Positions 17,635 to 26,090 of a stretch of 64,000 bases of DNA are shown piece by piece; position 1 is the stretch's first letter, and the number at the start of each line of letters is the position of its first letter. The notes below the pieces were generated by a model that did not search any database, was not told the DNA's origin, and saw only the letters and a list, made by a program, of their open reading frames with translations. The translations under genes and the position numbers were made by a program. Source of the stretch: Acidobacteriota bacterium (GTDB lineage: Bacteria > Acidobacteriota > Terriglobia > Terriglobales > Acidobacteriaceae); NCBI GenBank assembly GCA_021816455.1, contig JAKAXU010000001.1:1-64000 (forward strand), in the 5' to 3' direction.

Positions 17635-19206
17635 ATGACAATTTGGAGGGTGGGGGGCATCGAGATACGGAAACTCCCCGGCGCAGGCTTCTCTGGATGG
17701 TTGACGATTCCGTTGACGGCGATGATGCTGTGCGCTGCGATGCGCGGACAACAGACACAGACCAGCCCGGTAAAGCCTCCCGGGGCGGTACAGCTTGCTC
17801 CGACGCCCCCTGGCCCAATCCAGGCAGATCCTGCGTATTCCATGCCGACTGCGGTTGGCTCTTCACAGCCCGGCGGGACGCAGGCACCCGCTAAGCCTAC
17901 CGAGCAGCCCTCCACCCAGCCGGGATTGCACGTGGCCACCGGCTCGGTGATCGGCGATGAAACCAGTCAGACGCAGCGCATGCTGAGACTGATCGAAGAT
18001 TTGCAGTTTCATCATCTGGAACAGATGCTCGAAGACGCGCATGACGGGAAGGACGCACTTCCGGCCGAGCAGCAACAGTTTCTTCAGGGCATTCTGGCAA
18101 ACCGCAAAAACCATCCGGAGGAGTCGATCCGTGCGCTTGAGCCACTGATTCCCTCCATCGCAGCATCCGGCAACGTGACCGAAGAAAAACTCGCGCGCCA
18201 GGCGCTGGCCGAGGACTACCTGCGCAGCGGCAGGCTGGCCGATGCTGCTACAGCTTATAAGGCTCTGGAATCACGCATAGGCAAACATCTGACGCAGGAT
18301 GAGCAGGATGATCTGGAACAGCCGTTAAAGCTTTTGCCGCTGGCCGCCGATCATCCACCGATGACGGTGCAGGCCGCCGCGCCGTTTTCGCTTCCCTATG
18401 AACTGGACCCACTTGGCTTGACGGATATTCCGGTCTTTGTGGACGGAGTTTCACACTCCTGGATGCTCGATCCGACAGAGCCGTTCAACCTGATCAGCAG
18501 TTCCACAGCGCACGAAGTTGGTTTGACGCTCTCGGCAGAGACCGCCACCATTCATTCGCTGACGGGCAGAGCGATGACTGTGCATTCGACGGTTATCCCA
18601 AGGCTGACGCTGGGCAACGTGACCTATCGCAACATGACCGCGTTTGTCTTCAACGATGCGGACTTCGCTTTTCCGGAATCCGGCTATCAGGTGCGCGGCG
18701 TGCTGGGCTATCCGGTGGTTTCCGCTCTGGGTAGCCTGACGGTGACCTCGGACGCGACGATTCAAGTGCAGCCCAGGACGGGTGGCGAGCGCCTGACCGA
18801 CGGCGCACCGTTTTATCTGGATGGAGAACGCGTGCTGGTTGCGCTGGGCAAAGCCGACGGAGCCGACGACCGCCTCTACGCGGTGGACGCAGCAGGTCAG
18901 CAAAGCTATCTGACGTCGCGGTTTTTCTCCGAACACGCACCCGCGTTTGCGCAAAGCAGAATGCAGCTTCTGCACCTGACCGGAATGGAGAATGCTCCCC
19001 CGGTTCCGGCTTATCTTGCGCAAACTGTACGACTGGAAGTGGGCAAAAAGGTGGTTGTGATCCACGATATTCAGGTGTTGACGCAACCGCTCGATGGAAC
19101 GGCAAACGACGACACTTATGGAACACTCGGTGTCGATGTCCTACAGCAGTTTGCCAGCTATGCCTTCGATTACAGAACGATGCGCTTCACCGTTTCTCCG
19201 CACTGA
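17635..19206 (+). CDS. Secreted TPR-linked retropepsin-like protein with altered active-site motifs
   Basis: 523 residues. A signal-like segment (about 20-40, WLTIPLTAMMLCAAM) precedes a Pro/Gln-rich linker. A helical TPR-like region (about 105-225) is followed by two retropepsin-like aspartyl protease folds. The first has HSWMLDPTEPFNLIS, where active enzymes have xxLDTGA. It continues with VGYPV-like GVLGYPVVSAL. The second has LYAVDAAGQQSYL in the matching place, and ends with TYGTLGVDVLQQF. Both aspartates remain, but the following T-G residues are lost (D-P-T and D-A-A), so activity is doubtful. It may be a binding protein. It faces the TPR kinase gene divergently. Confidence 0.75.
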   Translation: MTIWRVGGIEIRKLPGAGFSGWLTIPLTAMMLCAAMRGQQTQTSPVKPPGAVQLAPTPPGPIQADPAYSMPTAVGSSQPGGTQAPAKPTEQPSTQPGLHVATGSVIGDETSQTQRMLRLIEDLQFHHLEQMLEDAHDGKDALPAEQQQFLQGILANRKNHPEESIRALEPLIPSIAASGNVTEEKLARQALAEDYLRSGRLADAATAYKALESRIGKHLTQDEQDDLEQPLKLLPLAADHPPMTVQAAAPFSLPYELDPLGLTDIPVFVDGVSHSWMLDPTEPFNLISSSTAHEVGLTLSAETATIHSLTGRAMTVHSTVIPRLTLGNVTYRNMTAFVFNDADFAFPESGYQVRGVLGYPVVSALGSLTVTSDATIQVQPRTGGERLTDGAPFYLDGERVLVALGKADGADDRLYAVDAAGQQSYLTSRFFSEHAPAFAQSRMQLLHLTGMENAPPVPAYLAQTVRLEVGKKVVVIHDIQVLTQPLDGTANDDTYGTLGVDVLQQFASYAFDYRTMRFTVSPH

Positions 19207-19263
19207 AAGGGTGTCGAGGAGAAAATGTCACCTATGGATGCAGAGAGCACACCGAGGCCGAGC

Positions 19264-20889
19264 TCAGCGGCGCTTTCTTCGTTGATGCGTGGAGGGGATG
19301 CGCAGGTCTTCGCGATATTTGGCAACCGTTCTGCGTGTGACCTGAATCCCCTGTGCCTGAAGAAGAACAGCAAGCTGATCGTCGGTGAATGGGCGCGAAG
19401 GGTCTTCATCCTCGATGAGCTTGCGAACTTTGCGCTTGAGCACAACGAGCGGCGTATCGGCGCCCTCCGGCCCGTTTGCACCCTCAGAGAAAAACGCGCG
19501 TAGTTCGATGACACCCTGTGGAGTATGCGCGTACTTGTTGGCAACCGCGCGGCTGACGGTGGACGGATGCACACCAAGTTCTTCGGCCACTTCCTTGATC
19601 ATCATTGGGCGCAGAGCTTCAATTCCCTGCTCCAGAAAATCTTCCTGGCGTCGAATGATGACCTCGCAGGTGCGCAGGATAGTGCTTTTGCGCTGGGCGA
19701 TATTGCGCATCAACTGCATGGCTGAGCGCAGCCTGTCCTTCACGTAGTCCCGTACTTCTTTTTCTGTGGACTTGGCCAACAGCATCCGCCGATAGCGATG
19801 ACTGAGACGCAGGCTCGGTACATTCTCCTCGTTCATGAGCGCAACCCACGTATTGTCGCGCTTGATGAAAGCAACATCTGGCTCAATCCACTGCGTTTCG
19901 CAGTTGCTATAGCGCGCGCCAGGACGCGGGTCCAGCGAACGAATCAGATTGAGCACATCGACAGCTTCGGGCTGCGTACATCCAGCGGCTTTCGCAATTT
20001 CGCGCGGATCAAGATGCGCCAGCAAAGCGAAATGTTTCTGAAGCACCACTTCAGCAATCCCAAAGATGCACCTTCGATGCTGAAGCTCCTGCTCAGCGGC
20101 AACGTGGAGGCTGTGATGCGGCGAGTGAGCGTGGCTTGCCTGAGCGCCAGGCGTGTCGCTCTCATCGTGACTCTGGTCTGCTTGCGTAGCGTGCCGAGGT
20201 GCCTCGGATGAACCATAGAGAGCGTCCAGCTCCTGCAATTGCGCGCGAATCTGAATCTGAAGGCATTCGCTCAAGCTGCGCGCGCCGACACCGGCTGGAT
20301 CGAGCGACTGAACCACCTGAAGGGCAGCGGCCAGCTGCGCGCACACTTCCGCAGAGTTGTGTGAAACCGACTGCGCATAAGCCTCCGCAAGTTCTTCCAA
20401 AGGAGAACAGAGGTATCCATTTTCGTCCAGATTGCCGATCAGAAAATCCGCAGCCTGCGCAACCACTTCCGACAGGGTCAACGCACCAAGCTGCCACTGG
20501 AGGTGGTCGAAAAGAGAGACAGGACGCGATAAAAACTGTTCGAATCCAGGCTTTTCCATATCTTCGAACTCACGCTGTGAGCGAAAGCCGGGGTCGAGAT
20601 ACTCTTGAAAATAGCTGCCGAAATCGATCTCTTCGAAAGAATCGGCAGCGGGGGTATCCGCCGATTGCGAAGTAAGTTCGCGATCCGCTTCCTGCTGTTC
20701 GACGCCTTCGAGCATCGGGATGGATTCGTCCATCTCTTCCAGAAGCGGATTTTCAGCGATTTCATTCTGGATCATTGCCGCCAGCTCGAGCTTGTTCAGC
20801 GCCAACACACTGACCATCTGCATCAGGCCAGGCGTGAGGATCTGGCGCTGAGAAATCTTCAGATTGAGTCGAGGCTGCAACAGTGGCAT
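19264..20889 (-). CDS. rpoN: RNA polymerase sigma-54 factor (RpoN)
   Basis: 541-residue sigma-54. The Q-rich activator-interacting region I is at the N-terminus (LNLKISQRQILTPGLMQMVSVLALNKLEL). An acidic region II follows, then core-binding and HTH segments (KEVAEELGVHPSTVSRAVANKY), and the RpoN box at the end (RRTVAKYREDLRIPS). The ATG at 20889 (MPLLQPRLNLK) matches the family start; a GTG 69 bp upstream is possible but less likely. It follows lptB as in many Gram-negatives, but the usual hpf/raiA neighbour is absent and the gene is convergent with the retropepsin-like gene. It would serve the NtrC-type activator at 3265. Confidence 0.95.
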   Translation of the reverse strand: MPLLQPRLNLKISQRQILTPGLMQMVSVLALNKLELAAMIQNEIAENPLLEEMDESIPMLEGVEQQEADRELTSQSADTPAADSFEEIDFGSYFQEYLDPGFRSQREFEDMEKPGFEQFLSRPVSLFDHLQWQLGALTLSEVVAQAADFLIGNLDENGYLCSPLEELAEAYAQSVSHNSAEVCAQLAAALQVVQSLDPAGVGARSLSECLQIQIRAQLQELDALYGSSEAPRHATQADQSHDESDTPGAQASHAHSPHHSLHVAAEQELQHRRCIFGIAEVVLQKHFALLAHLDPREIAKAAGCTQPEAVDVLNLIRSLDPRPGARYSNCETQWIEPDVAFIKRDNTWVALMNEENVPSLRLSHRYRRMLLAKSTEKEVRDYVKDRLRSAMQLMRNIAQRKSTILRTCEVIIRRQEDFLEQGIEALRPMMIKEVAEELGVHPSTVSRAVANKYAHTPQGVIELRAFFSEGANGPEGADTPLVVLKRKVRKLIEDEDPSRPFTDDQLAVLLQAQGIQVTRRTVAKYREDLRIPSTHQRRKRR

Positions 20890-21017
20890 ACGAATGACCC
20901 GCGAGGAATGCAAGTTCAGTGTAAATCCGCGAGAGAAAGCGCGCAGATTTCCTGACACAATTGACGCAAAACCGTTCCAGAATGGTTCTGTCTCGCAATG
21001 AAACAGTCAACGGCACT

Positions 21018-21749
21018 TCAATTGAGTGTGAAGCCTTCTCCAAGGTAGATGCGCCGGACATCGGGATCGCTGCCTAGTTCGCGCGGAGTTCCGGTGCGGA
21101 AGATATGCCCTTCGGCGATGATGTAGGCGCGATCGGTGACTGATAGGGTCTCCCGGACATTATGATCGGTGATGAGAATTCCAATGCCGCTCAATTTGAG
21201 GTCGAAGATAATTTTCTGCAGGTCCAGCACAGCGATCGGATCGATACCGCTGAAGGGTTCATCGAGCAGCAGAAAACTGGGTTGGATGCAAAGGCAGCGT
21301 GCGATCTCCACGCGACGACGCTCGCCGCCTGAGAGCGCGTAACCACGCGTGGAGCGAATGTGGCGCAGGTTCAACTGCTGAATCAGGCGGTCAGTTCGAT
21401 TCTTTCGCTCATGATCTGATATGGGCTGGTTTTGCAGAACTGCGAGAATGTTCTCCTCGACGGTCAGTTTACGAAAGACAGAGGGTTCCTGCGGAAGATA
21501 GCTGATGCCGTGATCCCTTGCACGCAGATACATGGGAACGTGGGTAATCTCATGGGCATCGACAAGAACCTGACCGGAGTCCGGGCGTACCAAGCCGACG
21601 ATCATATAAAAACTGGTGGTTTTTCCGGCTCCGTTCGGCCCGAGCAGACCGACAACTTCTCCACGCGAAATGGAGACACTGACGTCGCGGACCACCTGAC
21701 GTCCGCCGTAACTTTTGGCAATTTTTTCTGCGGTCAGAGTATGTATCAT
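21018..21749 (-). CDS. lptB: LPS export ABC transporter ATP-binding protein LptB
   Basis: ATPase that drives LPS extraction from the inner membrane by LptB2FG. The 243-residue protein has Walker A GPNGAGKT (37-44), Q-loop YLPQEPSVF, signature [13 protein letters not shown], Walker [13 protein letters not shown] and switch H in TDHNVRET. This FSGIDP block is characteristic of LptB. It lies 33 bp downstream of the LptC/OstA-like gene and 128 bp upstream of rpoN, the classic lptC-lptA-lptB-rpoN order. Confidence 0.95.
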   Translation of the reverse strand: MIHTLTAEKIAKSYGGRQVVRDVSVSISRGEVVGLLGPNGAGKTTSFYMIVGLVRPDSGQVLVDAHEITHVPMYLRARDHGISYLPQEPSVFRKLTVEENILAVLQNQPISDHERKNRTDRLIQQLNLRHIRSTRGYALSGGERRRVEIARCLCIQPSFLLLDEPFSGIDPIAVLDLQKIIFDLKLSGIGILITDHNVRETLSVTDRAYIIAEGHIFRTGTPRELGSDPDVRRIYLGEGFTLN

Positions 21750-21782
21750 GCGAGGCTGCGTTCCGCGAGTCCTGCAATCAGT

Positions 21783-24275
21783 CTAACGCGGCGAGCGTGA
21801 CGACTTTGTAACTCCTTTGGCATCTATAATATGAATACTGTCATTGTCGAGGTGGAAACGGATGACACGACCGGAGACCGTCCCACGGAACTGATCGTTC
21901 AATTGCGGGTTTTTCTCCGAGGTTCCCTGGAGCACCGCAGTTGCATCGTCACTGGTGTACTGGAGGGTTTCTCCGCTGCCGGTGCGTCCTGGAGCTTGAA
22001 AACGCACTCCACCGCTGCAGACCATGCGGTCCACTGCGGACAGACCCTGCTGGTCGTGCGTTGCAGATGCGGGCATGTCCGAACGAAGGTAGACGCGAAT
22101 CTCCCTGGACTGTATCTGAGCAGGGCCTCCGGGGCTGGCGGCAGAAACCGTGACCTGCTGCATCGGTTCTGCCAGGAAGACGGCAAGATTCTCGGCAAAA
22201 GATTCATGCACGGACCCACTGGTGAAACGCAACAAGCGCGAGTCAGGACCGGTATGAAGCGCATGCGCGGAGCTATGCACAGCGGATGGACTTGCCTGGC
22301 TCTGCGGAGCCTCGGCAAGTACCGTGAGCACGGGACGCGCGCTTCCTGCGCTCCACGCATCGAGCGTCTGGAGCAAGCGATTCAGAAGGACGGTCGGCGC
22401 TGTGATTGAGTTTGCCTGCTGCCAGAGACGCACAGGGACCAAAGACTTGCCGGTAAATTGAAGTTGTTGCGTCTGCCCTGTCCACGTCGCGGCGTCGGCA
22501 AGTACATGTACAGGCGAAGCTGTTTCCGCACTAGCGCTGGTGGAGTTGGCAGGCGCAATCCAGACAGCCTGCACTGCCTGATGCGCATTGGCGCTTTCGG
22601 TCGAGCGATTCAGATCGATGGTGGTGGCTGTAAGCGAGAAGTTATCGCCCAGCAGGCGTGGAGGTGCGCCCGGAGTCCCGGTCAGATGCAGCATCTCCGA
22701 AGCTCCATCGTAGTCGGACCGCGCGGCATAGGCGTGAATCGTAGTCGGAGACTGGCCCGCCTGAGAAGCAGCGCGTGTGGCTGTGACTTGCACATGACCG
22801 CTTTGCACGATGTGTTCAATCTGATCGTTATCGGAACCTGCCGGGGAAGGTTGCTTGACACGGCTCGGTTGCGAATTGCGGGAAACATTCTTCAACTGCG
22901 CATCCAGCGTATCGGAGTCGCTGATCCAACGGCTCGTCCAGTGATTCCCTGATCCGGCGATCTGGCGATACTCCGTGTGACCGTTTCCCACAACACGGCG
23001 CAGGATCCCATCGGGAGAAAACATTGCCTGCATCCTATCTGCAGCAAGTGATGAACTCTGCTCTGGTCCTGCATCGGGTACCGTAACGGAGGTAACACGG
23101 ACGCCGCCTTCGCCATGAATTTGCTGAAGCACTGTTGCGCGTCCGAGATTGGAATGGGCGGAGTTGCTCGAAGCCGGGACGAACTGCAAATCCGCAGTTT
23201 CGGAACGCCATTCGCGCGTGATAGTTGTCGATGAGCTGCGTGGTGAGAGCACGATCTCCCGATCGCGCAGAAAGGCACCGTTCTGCAGTCGGCTGGTTTG
23301 CAGATTGCCATTGGCGTCGAAATGAAGCAGTGCGATAGGTGCCGTTCCGCTGAGCGACTGGTGATTGTCACTGAACTGAAAGCTTGTGCCTCCGGACATC
23401 ACTCCCGATTGTGGCTGGTTACGCGGGTTGAATTGAAAGGTTGCCAAAAGCGAGTGCGCCTCTGCATTGGAACGAGAGTGCAACACAACTCCGTCGGAGC
23501 CTTCCAGCGTCGCCATGGAACCATCGGCGCGGAAGAGAATATGTGCGAGTCCGGTGGAAGCAGTTCCACTGCTGTATTCGGCGTGCATATTGCGCAGAAT
23601 CGCGCTTTGCGAAGCACGCTCCAGCTCCGCATGCTCTGCCTGAATGGCCACGGGGGTCGATTTCTGCTGCAGACGAATCTTCACCGCGGAGTTGAGCGTC
23701 AATTGCCCGTGAGCGGCATCATAGACCGCCCCGACCGCCGACCCGCTCCCCTGCTGCAAAAGAAAATCGAGTGGATTGCCAGTTGAAGCGACTTCGCTTT
23801 TCTGGTCGAAGGTGAGTCCGCTGGTGCGGATGCGGATGGAGGGCGAAGTTGTTTGCTTGGAGCTGGCAGTGGTCGAAGGATTATGCACTTCGATTTCGAC
23901 CGCACCTTGCGCGACTGCCAGACCAGAAGACTGGTTGTATTGAAATTCGTCGCCACGAATCGTATCTTCGGGCTGACCTTCCGGAGTGAAAAACTCGATG
24001 CGAACATTGTGGAGCATGGTTTCGCCGCTTTTCCGCGTCTGCTCGGCCCGCTCGGCATGGATACGAAAGAGAGTTTTGCCGCGCCTCATCTGCGTGTAGT
24101 CGAACTGATTGGCCTGCAACTGAATGTCTGCACCCAGTCGACGCGGAAGATCCTGCAGGATCATGTGGCGCTTCCACTGGCCAGAAAGCAGAAACCCGAC
24201 AACGGCAATGAAGATCAGTGATCCTGCAATCAGAATGAGATTGCGTGCGTGCTCGATACTGAGGAAGGATTTCAT
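21783..24275 (-). CDS. Giant LptC/LptA (OstA)-like LPS transport protein
   Basis: 830 residues. One N-terminal TM anchor (about 12-30, NLILIAGSLIFIAVVGFLLS) is followed by an LptC-like periplasmic region (about 35-200: RIHAERAEQTRKSGETMLHNVRIEF, DTIRGDEFQYNQSSG). Repeated beta-jellyroll OstA/LptA-like stretches follow up to the end (HVQVTATRAASQ, LTATTIDLN, CSGGVRFQAPGRTGSGETLQYTSDDATAVLQG). LptC and LptA are each usually about 180-200 residues, so this is a fusion/expansion that could bridge the periplasm. Its position just upstream of lptB supports the role. The ATG at 24275 was chosen (MKSFLSIEHARN); upstream codons look non-coding. Domain boundaries are by eye. Confidence 0.8.
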   Translation of the reverse strand: MKSFLSIEHARNLILIAGSLIFIAVVGFLLSGQWKRHMILQDLPRRLGADIQLQANQFDYTQMRRGKTLFRIHAERAEQTRKSGETMLHNVRIEFFTPEGQPEDTIRGDEFQYNQSSGLAVAQGAVEIEVHNPSTTASSKQTTSPSIRIRTSGLTFDQKSEVASTGNPLDFLLQQGSGSAVGAVYDAAHGQLTLNSAVKIRLQQKSTPVAIQAEHAELERASQSAILRNMHAEYSSGTASTGLAHILFRADGSMATLEGSDGVVLHSRSNAEAHSLLATFQFNPRNQPQSGVMSGGTSFQFSDNHQSLSGTAPIALLHFDANGNLQTSRLQNGAFLRDREIVLSPRSSSTTITREWRSETADLQFVPASSNSAHSNLGRATVLQQIHGEGGVRVTSVTVPDAGPEQSSSLAADRMQAMFSPDGILRRVVGNGHTEYRQIAGSGNHWTSRWISDSDTLDAQLKNVSRNSQPSRVKQPSPAGSDNDQIEHIVQSGHVQVTATRAASQAGQSPTTIHAYAARSDYDGASEMLHLTGTPGAPPRLLGDNFSLTATTIDLNRSTESANAHQAVQAVWIAPANSTSASAETASPVHVLADAATWTGQTQQLQFTGKSLVPVRLWQQANSITAPTVLLNRLLQTLDAWSAGSARPVLTVLAEAPQSQASPSAVHSSAHALHTGPDSRLLRFTSGSVHESFAENLAVFLAEPMQQVTVSAASPGGPAQIQSREIRVYLRSDMPASATHDQQGLSAVDRMVCSGGVRFQAPGRTGSGETLQYTSDDATAVLQGTSEKNPQLNDQFRGTVSGRVIRFHLDNDSIHIIDAKGVTKSSRSPR

Positions 24276-24300
24276 GACGGGTGCAAAAACGAGCGAAGCC

Positions 24301-24912
24301 TCAATGAACTCGGTTGAGGCGCGCCTGAAGCCGTGCTGCAAGCGACTCACCCAGCTCCGACCAGAGCAGACGCGACGATGGCTCGGTCTCCTTCTGCAAC
24401 GACTCAACGAGCGCGATCAATTGACGGATGTTTTCCTCAATGCAGCGGAGGGCATGGGGATTGAGCGTAACTTCCTCCTGAAGAAACGCGTCGTCGCTGC
24501 CAAAATCGATGCGAATATGACCGTCCTGCGTCCAGGCTCCGTCGTCGAACTCAGGTCCGTAAGCGAGCACTCGGACAAGTCGGCGGCGACGCGTCCAGCC
24601 TGTTTCGGAATCCTCCGCTTCATCCTTCTCCCAAAGATACCAGCCTATCTGGAACTCGCAGGCGTCGTCGGCATGAAACAATTCGAGCGCCTCCGCGACG
24701 GCGTGATCGATCCTGGCGGCATGTTCACCTGTGCCGTAAACCTCCTGAAACGAAGCCGACTCGCGCCAGTTCACGGGCCAGACGGTCACGGAAAATACGC
24801 CTAGCTCGCCGCCATGTACCGCAAACTGCGTGAGCACGAGTTGCAGCTTCTCCTCAAGCGCTTCGATGCGCATCTGTGGATACCAGAGACTCAGTGAGAT
24901 GGAGTCGGACAT
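24301..24912 (-). CDS. Conserved hypothetical protein upstream of lptC/A
   Basis: 203-residue soluble protein, acidic, Trp- and Glu-rich. No signal peptide, TM helix or motif that I recognise. It alternates beta-like stretches (QLVLTQFAVHGGELGVFSVTVWPVNW, FQIGWYLWEKDEAED, RRLVRVLAYGPEF) with a C-terminal amphipathic helix (HALRCIEENIRQLIALVESL). It ends 25 bp before the LptC/OstA-like gene on the same strand, so co-transcription with the LPS transport genes is likely. Function unknown. It is divergent from the MetX-like hydrolase. Confidence 0.65.
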   Translation of the reverse strand: MSDSISLSLWYPQMRIEALEEKLQLVLTQFAVHGGELGVFSVTVWPVNWRESASFQEVYGTGEHAARIDHAVAEALELFHADDACEFQIGWYLWEKDEAEDSETGWTRRRRLVRVLAYGPEFDDGAWTQDGHIRIDFGSDDAFLQEEVTLNPHALRCIEENIRQLIALVESLQKETEPSSRLLWSELGESLAARLQARLNRVH

Positions 24913-24992
24913 GACTCTTTCATTTTAGACGCTGCAGCCAAACACACAATGCGTCGTAATGTGCGCAAACTCCGATTGATATACTGCGACCC

Positions 24993-26063
24993 ATGCATAC
25001 TTCCCGCATCCCCGTTCGTCTTTTCTTCGTGGCACTGCTGCTCGCCTTTCCTCTGCTCCTTTTCTTTGCATCGACGCGTAAGGCCTCCGCTTTGCAGAAC
25101 ACGGAGGGCGAGCAGCAGTTTGCAAAGCTCGGCACCTGTCCTCTTGCAAGCGGAGAAAAGGTGCTTGACTGTCGCATTGGCTATCGCACGTGGGGCAACA
25201 AGAACGCAGACAATGTTCTTCTTGTTCCGCTCTGGTTCACTGGCACAACGGCGCAGCTTGCCAATTCGGTTGGCCGGGGCAAGCTACTCGACTCCTCGCG
25301 CTACTTCATCGTCGGCATCGATCCACTAGCCAATGGCGTCTCCAGTTCGCCGTCGAACAGCAAAATGCAGCCGCGCATGACGTTTCCGGCAATCACGATA
25401 CGCGATATGGTCGAGACGGAATACACGCTGGCGACAAAGACTCTGGGGCTGAAACATGTGCACGCCGTTGTGGGCATGTCGATGGGAGGCATGCAGACCT
25501 TCGAGTGGATGGTCGCGCATCCGGATTTCATGGACGACGCGGTTCCAATTGTCGGTTCGCCGCGGCTGACCGCCTACGACCTGTTGCTGTGGCAGGCGGA
25601 GATGGATGCCATCCGCTCCAGCCCAGCATGGAGGATGGGCAATTACAAAGAGAATCCGTCAATCCCGATGGTACAGATTCTACACGCCATGAACATCACT
25701 ACGCCGCATCACTACGCCGATACGGTCGCCCGCGAAGCCTTCCCTGCAATCTACTCCGGATATGGCAACTGGAATGCCGACGGATTTGACACCAACGATC
25801 GCCTTTATCAACTGGAAGCGATGATTCACCAGGACGTGGCGCGCGGAGGCAGCCTGGAGGAAGCGGCGCAGCGTGTGCATGCCAAGGTGTTGGCCATCGT
25901 ATCCGAACAGGATCACATGGTGAATCCTGGCCCAGCGCTTGCCTTCGCGCCGAAAATTCACGCCCAAGTACTCATGCTGCACTCCGACTGTGGACACCTT
26001 GCGCCGAACTGCGAGGCACCCACCGTCAGCACTGCAGTGAACCAGTTTCTGAGTGCGAAGTGA
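24993..26063 (+). CDS. Exported MetX-like alpha/beta hydrolase
   Basis: 356 residues of the homoserine O-acetyltransferase (MetX) branch of alpha/beta hydrolases. Nucleophile S163 in VVGMSMGGMQTF, Asp307 in IVSEQDHMVNP and His335 in SDCGHLAPN complete the triad. A hydrophobic N-terminus (about 8-33, VRLFFVALLLAFPLLLFFAS) looks like a signal peptide or anchor, which true cytoplasmic MetX lacks. The MetX-specific N-terminal segment with GDxxNAVLVxHALTG is replaced by ADNVLLVPLWFTGTT. It is therefore more likely a periplasmic hydrolase or acyltransferase than a methionine enzyme. Monocistronic and convergent with glyS. Confidence 0.8.
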   Translation: MHTSRIPVRLFFVALLLAFPLLLFFASTRKASALQNTEGEQQFAKLGTCPLASGEKVLDCRIGYRTWGNKNADNVLLVPLWFTGTTAQLANSVGRGKLLDSSRYFIVGIDPLANGVSSSPSNSKMQPRMTFPAITIRDMVETEYTLATKTLGLKHVHAVVGMSMGGMQTFEWMVAHPDFMDDAVPIVGSPRLTAYDLLLWQAEMDAIRSSPAWRMGNYKENPSIPMVQILHAMNITTPHHYADTVAREAFPAIYSGYGNWNADGFDTNDRLYQLEAMIHQDVARGGSLEEAAQRVHAKVLAIVSEQDHMVNPGPALAFAPKIHAQVLMLHSDCGHLAPNCEAPTVSTAVNQFLSAK

Positions 26064-26090
26064 TCGAAAAGGAACGACGGCAGCGACACT

